64,000 bases of DNA from Lachnospiraceae bacterium GAM79 (lineage in GTDB: Bacteria; Bacillota; Clostridia; Lachnospirales; Lachnospiraceae): assembly GCA_020735665.1 (NCBI GenBank), contig CP085928.1:124001-188000 (forward strand), in the 5' to 3' direction. The notes beneath the pieces are model-generated. The model was not told where the DNA came from. It did no database searches and saw nothing but the letters and a program-made list of their open reading frames with translations. Made by a program: the position numbers and the translations under genes. Positions 25,438 to 34,950 of this stretch are shown here, piece by piece; the first letter of the stretch is position 1; each line of letters begins with the position of its first letter.

Positions 25438-26550
25438 ATGGCAAGTTTATCACTTAAGAACATCTATAAGGTATATCCTAACGGATTTAATGCTGTTAAG
25501 GATTTCAACCTTGAAATTGAAGATAAGGAGTTCATCATTTTCGTTGGACCTTCAGGATGTGGTAAGTCAACAACTCTTAGAATGATCGCAGGTCTTGAGG
25601 ATATCAGCTCAGGTGAGTTATGGATCGGCGACAAGCTTGTAAATGACGTAGAGCCTAAGGATAGAGATATCGCAATGGTATTCCAGAACTACGCTCTGTA
25701 TCCGCATATGTCAGTATATGACAACATGGCATTCGGACTTAAGTTAAGAAAGGCTCCGAAGGAGAAGATTGACAAGGCTGTTCATGAAGCTGCTAAGATC
25801 CTTGATATTGAACACTTACTTGACAGAAAGCCAAAGGCTTTATCAGGTGGTCAGAGACAGCGTGTGGCTATGGGTCGAGCAATCGTTCGTGAACCTAAGG
25901 TATTCCTTATGGATGAGCCACTTTCAAACCTTGATGCGAAACTTCGTGTACAGATGCGTGTTGAGATTTCCAAGTTACATCAGAGATTACAGACAACTAT
26001 CATCTACGTTACACATGACCAGACAGAGGCTATGACACTTGGTACAAGAATCGTAGTTATGAAGGATGGTATTATTCAGCAGGTAGATACACCACAGAAC
26101 TTATACGATAAGCCATGTAACTTATTCGTAGCCGGTTTCATGGGTATGCCACCTATGAACTTCATTGATTGTAAGGTAGTTAAGTCCGGAGCAGACATTC
26201 TCTTAATGTTTGGTTCACACTCAATTAAAGTTCCTGATAGTAAGGCTGAGAGACTTATTGCACTTGATGCAGTTGATAAGGAAGTTGTTCTTGGTATTCG
26301 TCCTGAAGATATCCATGATGAGCAGCTCTTCATCGAGTCATCACCGGAAAGCGTTATTGATGCAAGAATCAATATTTACGAAATGTTAGGTGCTGAAGTT
26401 TACTTATACTTCACAATCGATCAGTTCGATATCACAGCAAGAGTTAATGCTCGTACAACAGCTAGACCTGGCGATACAGTACAGTTTGCATTTGACTTAA
26501 GCAAGATTCATATCTTTGATAAGGAAACAGAGGAGATCTTAGTAAGCTAA
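25438..26550 (+). CDS. msmX: MsmX/UgpC-type sugar ABC transporter ATPase
   Basis: This CUT1-class sugar-importer ATPase has 370 residues. It has Walker A GPSGCGKST, Q-loop MVFQNYALYPHMSVYDNMAFGLKLR, signature LSGGQRQRVAMGRAIV, Walker B VFLMDEPLSNLDAK and switch THDQTEAM. A regulatory TOBE/OB region of about 130 residues follows (from FMGMPPMNFI; LGIRPEDI). No permease or binding-protein gene is adjacent, so it is a stand-alone ATPase that probably energises several sugar importers, as MsmX does in Bacillus. Codon use and the ACGGAGG site suggest strong expression. A strong terminator follows at 26586. The 5' gap (25241-25437) is AT-rich and must hold the promoter. Confidence 0.92.
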   Translation: MASLSLKNIYKVYPNGFNAVKDFNLEIEDKEFIIFVGPSGCGKSTTLRMIAGLEDISSGELWIGDKLVNDVEPKDRDIAMVFQNYALYPHMSVYDNMAFGLKLRKAPKEKIDKAVHEAAKILDIEHLLDRKPKALSGGQRQRVAMGRAIVREPKVFLMDEPLSNLDAKLRVQMRVEISKLHQRLQTTIIYVTHDQTEAMTLGTRIVVMKDGIIQQVDTPQNLYDKPCNLFVAGFMGMPPMNFIDCKVVKSGADILLMFGSHSIKVPDSKAERLIALDAVDKEVVLGIRPEDIHDEQLFIESSPESVIDARINIYEMLGAEVYLYFTIDQFDITARVNARTTARPGDTVQFAFDLSKIHIFDKETEEILVS

Positions 26551-26585
26551 TAGATCATACATACTTAAATATTTATAAACAAACA

Positions 26586-26627
26586 GGGAAAATGCAGAAA
26601 TTTCTGCATTTTCTCTTTTTTTTTTTC
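26586..26627 (+). terminator. Strong intrinsic terminator of msmX
   Basis: GAAAATGCAGAAA pairs perfectly with TTTCTGCATTTTC, an uninterrupted stem of at least 13 bases, followed by a run of eleven T residues. Confidence 0.9.
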
Positions 26628-26758
26628 GCAATATGATTTAGAATAGGTACAGTAGTGTATTTTGTTATTCGTATGTTTTCCGGGAGGCTTATCCGTCAGG
26701 CAGAATGGATGGGGAAAGAATACGGAATCCGAATATAAGAATAAGGAGTGTAGAATAT

Positions 26759-27847
26759 ATGATATCGAACCAGATACTTCAGGATACGATTGATGGATTA
26801 AAGAATATTACAAGAACCGATCTGTGTGTTCTTGATACAGAAGGAAAGATTCTTGCATCTACATTTAAGGATGTAGATGACTGTGAAGAAGCAGTACTTG
26901 CGTTTGTTGATTCCCCGGCAGAGAGTCAGGCAATTCGTGATTACCAGTTCTTTAAGGTGTTTGATGATAACCAGTTAGAACATATCTTGCTTGCAAAGGG
27001 GGAGACAGATGATACTTACATGGTTGGTAAGATCGCAGCGTTCCAGATTCAGAATCTCTTAGTTGCATATAAGGAGCGTTTTGATAAGGATAACTTCATC
27101 AAAAATCTGCTGTTAGATAATCTGTTGCTTGTTGATATTTACAACAGAGCAAAGAAGCTTCACATTGATACAGATGTAAGGAGAATCGTATTTATCATTG
27201 AGACAAAGAATGAGAAGGATACAAATGCCCTTGAAACAGTTCGTAATATCTTTTCTACAAAGACAAAGGATTTTATTACCGCTGTGGATGAGAAGAACAT
27301 CATTCTTGTAAAGGAAGTAAAGCAGACAGAATCCTATGATGATATGAATAAGATTGCCAAGGTTGTTGTAGATATGCTGAATACAGAGGTTATGTCTTCT
27401 GTTCATGTATCATATGGTACGATCGTAAATGAGATTAAGGAAGTATCCCGTTCTTATAAAGAAGCTAAGATGGCACTGGATGTAGGAAAGATCTTCTACG
27501 AGAACCAGAACATTATCGCATATAGTAATCTTGGAATCGGACGTCTGATCTATCAGCTTCCGCTCCCACTCTGCAAGATGTTCATTCGTGAGATTTTCGA
27601 TGGCAAATCACCGGATGAGTTCGACGAAGAGACCCTTACTACTATTGATAAGTTTTTTGAGAACAGTCTGAATGTATCAGAGACCTCCAGACAGTTATAT
27701 ATTCACAGAAATACTCTGGTTTATCGTTTGGATAAGCTTCAGAAGAGTACCGGTCTGGATCTTCGTGTATTTGAGGATGCGATCACATTTAAGATTGCGT
27801 TAATGGTAGTTAAGTATATGAAGTATATGGAGTCATTAGACTATTAA
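26759..27847 (+). CDS. CdaR/PucR-type transcriptional regulator
   Basis: The 362-residue protein has an N-terminal sugar-diacid-recognition-like sensor (about residues 1-130, MISNQILQDTIDGLKNITRTDLCVLD). A central GGDEF-like/CdaR middle region follows, then a C-terminal PucR-type helix-turn-helix: FFENSLNVSETSRQLYIHRNTLVYRLDKLQKSTGLD, where SETSRQLYIHRNTLVYRL is the recognition segment. This architecture regulates carbohydrate catabolism from small organic acid signals. The ATG at 26759 follows AAGGAG by ten bases and is preferred to the longer frame from 26705. Located just after msmX, it may couple sugar status to transport, but this is only positional inference. Confidence 0.85.
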   Translation: MISNQILQDTIDGLKNITRTDLCVLDTEGKILASTFKDVDDCEEAVLAFVDSPAESQAIRDYQFFKVFDDNQLEHILLAKGETDDTYMVGKIAAFQIQNLLVAYKERFDKDNFIKNLLLDNLLLVDIYNRAKKLHIDTDVRRIVFIIETKNEKDTNALETVRNIFSTKTKDFITAVDEKNIILVKEVKQTESYDDMNKIAKVVVDMLNTEVMSSVHVSYGTIVNEIKEVSRSYKEAKMALDVGKIFYENQNIIAYSNLGIGRLIYQLPLPLCKMFIREIFDGKSPDEFDEETLTTIDKFFENSLNVSETSRQLYIHRNTLVYRLDKLQKSTGLDLRVFEDAITFKIALMVVKYMKYMESLDY

Positions 27848-27975
27848 AAGGAAGAATCTGGACTCTTTGTAATATATTGTATGCAGGATTTACACATATA
27901 TTTCACATTTTACTGCTATACTTGCAAAAGCAAAGAGTGAGAAAGTACAGACGTTAAATTTGAAAGGAAACCATT

Positions 27976-28662
27976 ATGATAGAGTTAGAGAATGTTACTA
28001 TGACCTACCCAGGTGGTATGACGGCTCTGAAGAATGTTAATATTAATATAGAGAAAGGCGAATTTGTCTTTATTGTTGGTAGCAGCGGATCAGGTAAGAC
28101 AACATTGATCAAGCTGTTATTAAAGGAATTAGATCCGACCTCTGGGTCTATCCGTGTAGCAGGATATAATTATAAAACTATAAAAAGAAAGAATATTCCG
28201 AAGGTCAGAAGAAAGATCGGAGTTGTATTTCAGAATTTCAGACTGTTAAAGGACAGAACCATCTATGAAAATGTTGCATTTGCACAGAGAGTTATACAGA
28301 CTCCTGCGAGATACATCAGACGTAGAGTTCCGGCTATGCTGACGCTGGTAGGTCTTGCGGATAAGTATAAATCTTATCCGAAGGAGCTTTCTGGTGGAGA
28401 GCAGCAGAGAGTTGCCATGGCAAGAGCACTGGTAAACAATCCGGAAATCATCCTTGCCGATGAGCCAACCGGTAACCTGGATCCGAAGAACTCACAGGAT
28501 ATCATGGAACTGCTTGATGATATCAATAAGCGTGGAACAACAGTGGTTGTCGTAACTCATAATAAGGATATTGTAAATGAGATGCGAAAGAGAGTAATCA
28601 CATTAAAAAAAGGTGTGGTTATCAGCGATGAAAAACAAGGTGGTTATATAGATGAAGATTAG
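27976..28662 (+). CDS. ftsE: FtsE, cell-division ABC ATPase
   Basis: The 228-residue protein contains Walker A GSSGSGKTTL, Q-loop VVFQNFRLLKDRTIYENVAF, signature LSGGEQQRVAMARALV, Walker B IILADEPTGNLDP and the H-switch VVVTHNKD. The LLKDRT segment after the Q-loop is characteristic of FtsE. It works with FtsX to transmit ATP hydrolysis to periplasmic or extracellular cell-wall hydrolases at the septum. The start follows GAAAGGAAACC. Its stop overlaps ftsX by 11 bases. The operon continues into a coiled-coil M23 hydrolase, the expected FtsEX effector. Confidence 0.95.
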   Translation: MIELENVTMTYPGGMTALKNVNINIEKGEFVFIVGSSGSGKTTLIKLLLKELDPTSGSIRVAGYNYKTIKRKNIPKVRRKIGVVFQNFRLLKDRTIYENVAFAQRVIQTPARYIRRRVPAMLTLVGLADKYKSYPKELSGGEQQRVAMARALVNNPEIILADEPTGNLDPKNSQDIMELLDDINKRGTTVVVVTHNKDIVNEMRKRVITLKKGVVISDEKQGGYIDED

Positions 28663-29560
28663 TACATTCTTTTATATCCTGAGACAGGGATTTACGAACA
28701 TCAGAAGAAATATATTGTTCTCTCTTGCATCAATCGGTACAATTATTTCATGTTTGTTCATATTTGGTATTGTATATGCAGTTGTTGTAAACTTTCAGTC
28801 AGGAATGAAGGATTTGGAGAATAATGTAACGATATCGATTTTCTTTGAAGAAGATATTCCGGACGAAACGGTTCAGTTGATCGGTGAACAGATACGAGTC
28901 CTTGATTATGTAAATACAATGGATTATATCAGTGCAGATGAAGCATTTGATAAGTTCTGTGAGCAGAATTATGATGATCCTGAGGCTGCAAAGGCAGCAT
29001 TCGGAGATGATAACCCGTTAAAGAATTCTGCTTCTTATGAGGTAACGTTGAAGGATGTATCCAAACAGGCTGAGTTTGTAGCATTTGCAAAAGGTTTAGA
29101 CGGAGTGCGAAATGTCAGAAGTTCTGAGGTTACAGCTGACAGTATCTCGACATTGTCCTCATTGGTAGGATATGCTTCTATCGGAATTGTGGTAATCCTG
29201 ATGTTGGTATCCATCTTCCTGATCAGCAATACGATTACCATTGGCATTACAGTTCGTAAGGAAGAAATTGCAATTATGAAATTGATCGGTGCAACGAACT
29301 TCTTTGTACGTGCGCCGTTCATAATAGAAGGTATTATTATCGGAGCAGTCGGTTCTGTTATTCCGCTTTATCTGTTATATGTTATGTATCAGAAGATTCT
29401 GGAATATGTGGCAGGACGATTTGCAGTAATTACATCTGTATTCGCATTTGTAAGTAAGGAAGAATTGTTTAAAACAATGATTCCTGTTGGGCTTATTTTA
29501 GGTATAGGTGTAGGTTTATTTGGTAGTTTGATCACTACCAGAAAACATTTGAAAGTATAA
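28652..29560 (+). CDS. ftsX: FtsX, cell-division ABC permease
   Basis: The 302-residue protein has the FtsX plan: a cytoplasmic N-terminus with the RQGFTNIRRNILFSLASIGTI motif, TM1, then an extracellular loop of about 110 residues (about 50-165; contains VNTMDYISADEAFDKF). Three clustered C-terminal TMs follow, with the FtsX domain (SLVGYASIGIVVILMLVSIFLISNTI, RKEEIAIMKLIGAT). The external loop is where PcsB-type hydrolases bind FtsX in streptococci. It directly precedes such a hydrolase gene, supporting a complete signalling unit. Confidence 0.93.
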   Translation: MKISTFFYILRQGFTNIRRNILFSLASIGTIISCLFIFGIVYAVVVNFQSGMKDLENNVTISIFFEEDIPDETVQLIGEQIRVLDYVNTMDYISADEAFDKFCEQNYDDPEAAKAAFGDDNPLKNSASYEVTLKDVSKQAEFVAFAKGLDGVRNVRSSEVTADSISTLSSLVGYASIGIVVILMLVSIFLISNTITIGITVRKEEIAIMKLIGATNFFVRAPFIIEGIIIGAVGSVIPLYLLYVMYQKILEYVAGRFAVITSVFAFVSKEELFKTMIPVGLILGIGVGLFGSLITTRKHLKV

Positions 29561-29575
29561 GAGGAGGTCTTTATT

Positions 29576-30799
29576 TTGAAGAAAATTCAGATACCGTTAA
29601 TGAAAAAATTCAAAAAGACGGCGCTTGTTATTGTATGTGCAGTTGCACTTGCTGCAATGCCGCCTGTATCTCGGGTTTCGGCAACGAGTATTCAGGATGC
29701 AAAGGACAGCAAGAATGAAGCGGAAGGAAATAAAAAAGAAGCTCAGGGCGTGTTGGATGGCCTTGAAGAGAAGCAGAATAAGTTGATCAGTGATGTAGAA
29801 GCACTGGATAAGCAGGTTTCAGATATTCAGACGCAGATTACTGCAAAGGAAGAAGAAGAAGATAAATTAAATACAGAGATTGATGAGACAAAGAAGAATC
29901 TTGCAGCAGCGCAGGTTGAGGAAGACAATCAGTATGCAGCAATGATGAAGCGTATTCAGTATCTCTATGAAAATGGAGAAGTTGAGTACATAGATACATT
30001 GATGTCATCCGCATCTTTTACGGATATGTTAAATAAGTCAGAATATGTAGAGCAGATCTCAAGCTATGACCAGAAGCAGTTAAATGCACTGATCGATACA
30101 AGACAGAAGATCCAAGAATATGAGACAACTCTCGAGACAGATTTGAAAGAGGTTGAATCTGTTAAAGCAGATCTGGAAACACAGAAATCAAATCTGGATG
30201 TAGCAATCAATGAGAAGAATCAGAAGATTGCTGAATATTCACAGGATATCGATGCACAGAAATCTTTGGTTGAGAAATATCAGAAAGAAATGGATGCAGC
30301 AGATGCCCAGATTGCGGAGATTCAGAGAAAACTTGCAGAACAGCAGGCTGCACAGCAGCAGAGCAGTGGCGGAAGCGGAAGTACTACACCACAGTATTAT
30401 ACACCGAGCGGTGGATCATTTATGTGGCCGGCTACACAGGGAAGCAGAATCAGCTCGTATTTTGGACCGAGAACATCACCTACAGCAGGTGCAAGTTCTA
30501 ACCATAAGGGAATCGATATTCCATGTCCAACCGGAAGTGATGTTGTTGCATCAGCGGCCGGTACGGTTGTTATCTCGCAGTACAGTTCATCCGCAGGATA
30601 TTACATTATGATCGATCATGGAAATGGTATATCTACTGTATATATGCACAATTCCCAGCTGGTAGTCGGTGTGGGTCAGACAGTAGAACAGGGACAGGTA
30701 ATTGCAAAGGCAGGAAGCACCGGATATAGTACAGGTTCACATTGCCATTTTGGTGTAATGATAAACGGAACTTATGTAAATCCACTTGATTACCTGTAA
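29576..30799 (+). CDS. PcsB/EnvC-like coiled-coil M23 peptidase, FtsEX effector
   Basis: The 407-residue secreted protein has a signal peptide (cleavage near RVSATS, about residue 38). A long coiled coil of about 220 residues follows (KEEEEDKLNTEIDETKKN and repeats), then a Q/S/G-rich linker (about 255-280, QQAAQQQSSGGSGS). The C-terminal LytM/M23 domain has zinc ligands in NHKGIDIPCPTG (HxxxD) and SHCHFGV (HxH), so unlike EnvC it appears catalytically competent. Initiation is probably TTG at 29576, eight bases after GAGGAGG. An internal ATG at 29600 lacks a ribosome binding site. It is co-operonic with ftsEX, which is predicted to activate it at the division site. Confidence 0.88.
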   Translation: MKKIQIPLMKKFKKTALVIVCAVALAAMPPVSRVSATSIQDAKDSKNEAEGNKKEAQGVLDGLEEKQNKLISDVEALDKQVSDIQTQITAKEEEEDKLNTEIDETKKNLAAAQVEEDNQYAAMMKRIQYLYENGEVEYIDTLMSSASFTDMLNKSEYVEQISSYDQKQLNALIDTRQKIQEYETTLETDLKEVESVKADLETQKSNLDVAINEKNQKIAEYSQDIDAQKSLVEKYQKEMDAADAQIAEIQRKLAEQQAAQQQSSGGSGSTTPQYYTPSGGSFMWPATQGSRISSYFGPRTSPTAGASSNHKGIDIPCPTGSDVVASAAGTVVISQYSSSAGYYIMIDHGNGISTVYMHNSQLVVGVGQTVEQGQVIAKAGSTGYSTGSHCHFGVMINGTYVNPLDYL

Positions 30800-30875
30800 A
30801 ACAAGATGAAGACCGAAACCGCAGAAATGTGATCACGGTCAGAATTGTGGGATTTTACAGAATTACACATAGGAT

Positions 30876-30923
30876 AAAACAACAGACAGATCGGGTGAAA
30901 ACTGGATTTGTCTGTTGTCGTTT
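30876..30923 (+). terminator. Terminator after the ftsEX operon
   Basis: AACAACAGACAGATC pairs with GATTTGTCTGTTGTCGTT, a stem of about 15 bases with one bulge and an AT-rich flank. The trailing T-run is short, so termination may be partial and continue into the S41 peptidase gene. Confidence 0.55.
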
Positions 30924-31047
30924 ATAAAAGAAAATTTACAGAATACCTATAGGATTATACATAATTTATGATCTGACATATGGGTAAATGTATATTTTTA
31001 AGTTTATGAAAGGACGCTGATGCGAAAAATGCATCACTGGAGGTAAC

Positions 31048-32295
31048 ATGAGACATAATTTTAAGAGATGGATTCTCGGTGTGGTGGTTATAGCCGGATG
31101 CGCCGGAATGATGGGTTGTTCTTTTACTAAGGATAATTCAAAGAGTGGTGATCTGAATTCAGATGCCGGAAAGCGACATAATAATCTGGATTATGATGGT
31201 TCGGTCGTAGACGAAAACACGTTGGAGAAGCTTGCGAGTCTGGAAACGATTATCGATAAGTCCTATTATTTTGACACCTCAGACGAGGATATGCAGAATG
31301 GTCTGTATGCTGGCTTGATCGAGGCGTTGGATGATCCATATGCAAAATATTATACACCAGAGGAATATGCAAAACTGCAGGAAGACAGCTCCGGTGAATA
31401 TGCAGGTATCGGTGTTGTCGTAAGACAGGATGAGGAAACCGGATATGCGATTGCGGTTAGCATTACAGAGGATTCACCGGCTTCCGAAGTAGACATCAAA
31501 CCTGACGATCTGATCTGTAAGATTGATGATTATGAGATTCAGGAATCCGACGATCTGGACTATCTGGTTACAAAGATACGTGGAGAAGAAGGTACGGATG
31601 TTACCCTTGAAATCTATAGACCAAGTGAGAGAAAGTATCATACAGTAACCATTACCAGAAGAAAACTGGAGAACAGTACCGTTTCCTACTTTATGGCAGA
31701 TGCAGATAAGAAGATTGGTTACGTCCGTGTAACACAGTTTGTAGCAAATACAAATGATTTATTCAGGGATGCTGTAGAAGATCTGAAGTCTCAGGGCATG
31801 ACAGCACTGATGATCGACCTTCGTTCAGATCCGGGTGGAATGTTAACTACAGTTGTCGATATGTGCGATTATCTGCTCCCTGCCGGAAAAATCGTATATC
31901 AGGAAGATAAGAATGGAAATGTCTTATCAACTTATGAATCTACGGACGATGAGCAGCTTGATCTTCCGATGGTAGTGCTTGTAAATGGGGAGAGCGCAAG
32001 TGCATCTGAGATCATGACAGCAGCATTAAAGGAATATGGTGTTGCGACGATCATTGGCGAGAACACATATGGAAAGGGAATCGTACAGTCGGTTATTCCG
32101 CTTTCTGATGGCTCAGCAATAAAGCTTACAACTGCCAAATATTTCACTCCAAATGGAAATGACATTCATAAGAAGGGTGTAGCTCCGGATATCGAAGTGA
32201 AATTACCGGAAGATTATACGGCAGATGATTTCCAAGGCGAGAAGGATACACAGTACCAGAAAGGTCTGGAAGTATTGCGCGGGAAGGTAAAATAG
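31048..32295 (+). CDS. S41 carboxyl-terminal processing peptidase (CtpA/CtpB-like lipoprotein)
   Basis: The 415-residue exported protease has an N-terminal hydrophobic segment and a lipobox-like GMMGC (Cys about residue 25). The prodomain is YYFDTSDEDMQNGLYAGLIEALDDPYAKYYTPEEY, read in pieces, and a PDZ domain lies at about 105-195 (GIGVVVRQDEETGYAIAVSITEDSPASEVDIKPDDLI). The S41 core follows, with the nucleophile Ser in NGESASASEIM and the general-base Lys in ENTYGKGIVQ. Such proteases process or degrade envelope proteins and often sit beside ftsEX and PcsB-type hydrolases, which they may turn over. The gap to the upstream hydrolase is 248 bases. Confidence 0.92.
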   Translation: MRHNFKRWILGVVVIAGCAGMMGCSFTKDNSKSGDLNSDAGKRHNNLDYDGSVVDENTLEKLASLETIIDKSYYFDTSDEDMQNGLYAGLIEALDDPYAKYYTPEEYAKLQEDSSGEYAGIGVVVRQDEETGYAIAVSITEDSPASEVDIKPDDLICKIDDYEIQESDDLDYLVTKIRGEEGTDVTLEIYRPSERKYHTVTITRRKLENSTVSYFMADADKKIGYVRVTQFVANTNDLFRDAVEDLKSQGMTALMIDLRSDPGGMLTTVVDMCDYLLPAGKIVYQEDKNGNVLSTYESTDDEQLDLPMVVLVNGESASASEIMTAALKEYGVATIIGENTYGKGIVQSVIPLSDGSAIKLTTAKYFTPNGNDIHKKGVAPDIEVKLPEDYTADDFQGEKDTQYQKGLEVLRGKVK

Positions 32296-32361
32296 AGCAG
32301 GATTAGGTGTAGAAAATAGAATAATTACATGGTATAATATGCGTAAGCATTGAGCCGTGCC

Positions 32362-32416
32362 AAAATAAACTCTGATGATTCGGCTGCTTGCAGACGAAAG
32401 CATTAGAGTTTATTTT
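32362..32416 (+). terminator. Bidirectional terminator-like inverted repeat after ctpA
   Basis: AAAATAAACTCTGATG (32362-32377) and CATTAGAGTTTATTTT (32401-32416) are 16-base complements with one G-T pair, enclosing a 23-base loop. A second tiny hairpin GGGCGAAAGCCC follows at 32421-32432. No gene lies between 32296 and 32609. Confidence 0.7.
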
Positions 32417-32440
32417 GATAGGGCGAAAGCCCGACAACGA

Positions 32441-32584
32441 GGAAATACGAAGTATTTGCGAGTGCGCACGGCGAAAAGGAAAACCCGTGCGAGAGAGGAA
32501 ATACGAAGTATTTGCGAGTGCGCACGGCGAAAAGGAAAACCCGTGCGAGAGAGGAAATACGAAGTATTTGCGAGTGCGCACGGG
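32441..32584 (+). repeat. 56-bp tandem repeat, 2.6 copies, upstream of guaA
   Basis: Units begin at 32441, 32497 and 32553 with GGAAATACGAAGTATTTGCG and are essentially identical; the third is cut short near 32584. Each contains a mini-hairpin (AAATAC-GAA-GTATTT) and a larger GC-rich stem (GCACGG with CCGTGC). The array ends 12 bases before the guaA ribosome binding site, inside its probable 5' leader. It is open in all three frames, which artificially extends the guaA reading frame by 74 codons. Confidence 0.85.
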
Positions 32585-32609
32585 TAAGAAAAATAAAGGA
32601 GAAACTTTC

Positions 32610-34151
32610 ATGAATAAGGAATTGATTATCGTACTGGACTTTGGTGGTCAGTACAATCAGCTTATTGCACGAAGGGTCAGAGAATGTAATGTCTATGCAG
32701 AAGTACATCCGTACACTATGAGCATTGACGAGATCAAGAAGATGAACCCGAAAGGCATTATTTTCACCGGTGGACCGAATAGTGTATACAAAGCTGATTC
32801 ACCAAGTTACAGCAAGGAAATTTTTGAACTGGGTATTCCAATCCTTGGAATCTGTTATGGTTCACAGTTGATGGCACATGTGCTCGGCGGTAAGGTAGCA
32901 ACTGCTCCGGTCAGTGAATATGGCAGAACTGAGGTAACAGTGGATAAGAATTCCATTTTGTTTAAAGATGTAAATAAATCAACAATCTGCTGGATGAGTC
33001 ATACCGACTATATCGCAGAAGCACCGGAAGGATTTGTATCAACTGCAACGACTCCAAACTGTCCATTTGCGGCAATGGAAAATGCAGAGAAGAACTTGTA
33101 TGCAACACAGTTCCATCCAGAGGTTATGCATACAGAAGAAGGAATGAAGATGCTTCGTGCATTTGTCATGGATGTATGTAAATGCTCCGGTGACTGGAAG
33201 ATGGATTCTTTCGTTGAAGATACGATCAAGAGTCTGCGTGAGAAGATTGGAAATGGAAAAGTGCTCTGTGCATTATCCGGTGGTGTAGATTCATCGGTTG
33301 CAGCCGTTCTGTTATCCAAGGCAGTCGGCAAGCAGCTTACCTGTGTATTTGTCGATCAGGGACTTCTTCGTAAGAACGAGGGTGATGAAGTCGAAGCAGT
33401 ATTTGGTCCGGATGGTCCATATGATCTGAACTTCATCCGTGTAAATGCGCAGGATCGTTTCTACCAGAAACTTGCAGGAGTTGTTGAACCGGAAGCAAAA
33501 CGTAAGATCATCGGTGAAGAATTTATCCGTGTATTTGAGGAAGAAGCAAAGAAGATCGGCGCTGTCGACTTCTTGGTACAGGGAACAATTTACCCTGATG
33601 TGATCGAATCCGGTCTCGGAAAATCTGCAACGATCAAGAGTCACCACAACGTAGGCGGACTTCCGGATTATGTTGATTTCAAAGAAATTGTTGAACCGCT
33701 TCGTCTCCTGTTCAAGGACGAGGTTCGTAAAGCGGGTCGTGAGCTTGGTATCCCAGAGTATCTGGTAAGCCGTCAGCCATTCCCGGGTCCGGGTCTTGGA
33801 ATCCGTATTGTTGGGGAAGTAACGGCTGAGAAGGTTAAGATTGTTCAGGATGCTGACTATATCTATCGTGAGGAGATTGCAAAAGCAGGTCTTGATAAAG
33901 GACTTGGACAGTATTTTGCAGCGCTTACCAACATGCGTTCGGTTGGTGTTATGGGTGATGAACGTACCTACGACTATGCAGTTGCACTTCGTGCCGTATG
34001 CACCAGTGATTTCATGACTGCTGACTGCGCGGATATTCCGTTTGAAGTATTGCAGAGAGTAATGACAAGAATTATTAATGAAGTGAAGGGTGTCAATCGA
34101 GTAATGTATGATCTGACGAGTAAGCCACCTGGAACGATTGAGTTTGAGTAG
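32610..34151 (+). CDS. guaA: GMP synthase (glutamine-hydrolysing)
   Basis: The 513-residue two-domain enzyme converts XMP to GMP. The class I glutamine amidotransferase half (about 1-195) has catalytic Cys in [15 protein letters not shown] and the His/Glu pair in [12 protein letters not shown]. The ATP-pyrophosphatase half has the P-loop [14 protein letters not shown]. The dimerisation domain ends PPGTIEFE, the normal C-terminus. The frame is open back to 32388, but that 74-residue extension is encoded by the tandem repeat. The ATG at 32610 has AAAGGAG upstream and gives the standard start [19 protein letters not shown]. The 3' end of guaA is a known integration site for genomic islands, and foreign DNA begins directly after it here. 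Confidence 0.96.
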   Translation: MNKELIIVLDFGGQYNQLIARRVRECNVYAEVHPYTMSIDEIKKMNPKGIIFTGGPNSVYKADSPSYSKEIFELGIPILGICYGSQLMAHVLGGKVATAPVSEYGRTEVTVDKNSILFKDVNKSTICWMSHTDYIAEAPEGFVSTATTPNCPFAAMENAEKNLYATQFHPEVMHTEEGMKMLRAFVMDVCKCSGDWKMDSFVEDTIKSLREKIGNGKVLCALSGGVDSSVAAVLLSKAVGKQLTCVFVDQGLLRKNEGDEVEAVFGPDGPYDLNFIRVNAQDRFYQKLAGVVEPEAKRKIIGEEFIRVFEEEAKKIGAVDFLVQGTIYPDVIESGLGKSATIKSHHNVGGLPDYVDFKEIVEPLRLLFKDEVRKAGRELGIPEYLVSRQPFPGPGLGIRIVGEVTAEKVKIVQDADYIYREEIAKAGLDKGLGQYFAALTNMRSVGVMGDERTYDYAVALRAVCTSDFMTADCADIPFEVLQRVMTRIINEVKGVNRVMYDLTSKPPGTIEFE

Positions 34152-34156
34152 TAAAC

Positions 34157-34201
34157 AGAGCTTCAGAAACAGCGAAAACAAGCCGTTTCTGGAGCTTTTT
34201 T
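34157..34201 (+). terminator. Intrinsic terminator of guaA
   Basis: AGAGCTTCAGAAAC pairs with GTTTCTGGAGCTTT (G-T pairs tolerated) around a loop of about 14 bases, with a T-run at the end. It closes the guaA transcript just inside the start of the AT-rich island. Confidence 0.8.
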
Positions 34202-34377
34202 GTTAGGGCAAGACCCTGTTTCCAGGATGAAATTTTTCGTGTTCCGAAAAATGGAATGCTGGAAACAAATAAACCACTTGCTATGCGAGTGGTTGGAAAT
34301 GCTTTAGCTTACAGAAAAAATCTCCAGTGCTATAATAATGTTGGTTCGCCAACCACATTACAAGCAGAGGTATCCAT

Positions 34378-34755
34378 ATGGATATGAATAGTTTAGCACA
34401 CACCAAATGGAATTGTAAGTATCACATTGTATTTGCACCAAAGTATCGTAGAAAAATAATATATGGACAGCTAAAGCGTGATTTAGGTAACTTCCATTTT
34501 AAAGAAGGTGGACAGAATTATCATTCTGTAGGTGAGGTGGATGAAATTCAAGTGATTATTCAGGATAGTGGTTCTGTAAAAGCACCTGAATATTCTCATA
34601 CAGCGAATAGGTCATATGCCATTGTGCAAAATGGTAAACTTAAGCATCTTACATTTTATGATGAAACACACAGTCAGGTAGTCAGTATTGATCTGATGCA
34701 TCAGCATCACGGCTTGTATTTGCTTAGGCATAACAATCACTCGGGAGATTATTAG
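34378..34755 (+). pseudogene. IS200/IS605 TnpA 5' fragment fused to part of an unrelated gene
   Basis: The first about 36 codons (SLAHTKWNCKYHIVFAPKYRRKIIYGQLK) are the unmistakable start of a Y1 (HUH) IS200-type transposase. The catalytic HUH and tyrosine parts are missing. The frame continues into about 88 codons of different sequence (NGKLKHLTFYDETHSQVVSIDLMHQHHGLYL...), which resembles the C-terminus of phage- or toxin-associated proteins of the KLKHITFYD..xIDLxHxHxG type. Upstream (34202-34377) are the short hairpins typical of IS200 left ends (CCACTTGCTATGCGAGTGG; GTTGGTTCGCCAAC). It is a deletion chimera and unlikely to be functional. Confidence 0.7.
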
Positions 34756-34950
34756 TATTGTAAAGATAGAACATGAAATTAATGTCGAGGGAGAGCATAG
34801 ACAAGAAGATGCAATTAAGAAAATAGAGTCAGAAAGCATTACAAGAATATAATACTCAAGGTTGGTTTTATCAACTGCAGAAATGGATATTACTCACATT
34901 TTTTGTAACAATGAAATTTTAGAAGAATACACATAAAGGAGAGAAGGTTT

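Noticed and set aside
32441-32584. CRISPR array
   Set aside because: The 56-bp units are contiguous and identical, with no variable spacers and no cas genes nearby.
32388-32609. N-terminal extension of GuaA by 74 residues
   Set aside because: It is encoded by the tandem 56-bp repeat; the normal GuaA N-terminus with a strong ribosome binding site begins at 32610.
32296-32609. Purine riboswitch before guaA
   Set aside because: The leader consists of a terminator-like repeat and the 56-bp tandem hairpins; no purine aptamer core motif is seen.
33312-34181. 289-codon minus-strand frame antisense to guaA
   Set aside because: It is fully explained as the antisense of a highly conserved gene and has no recognisable protein motif.
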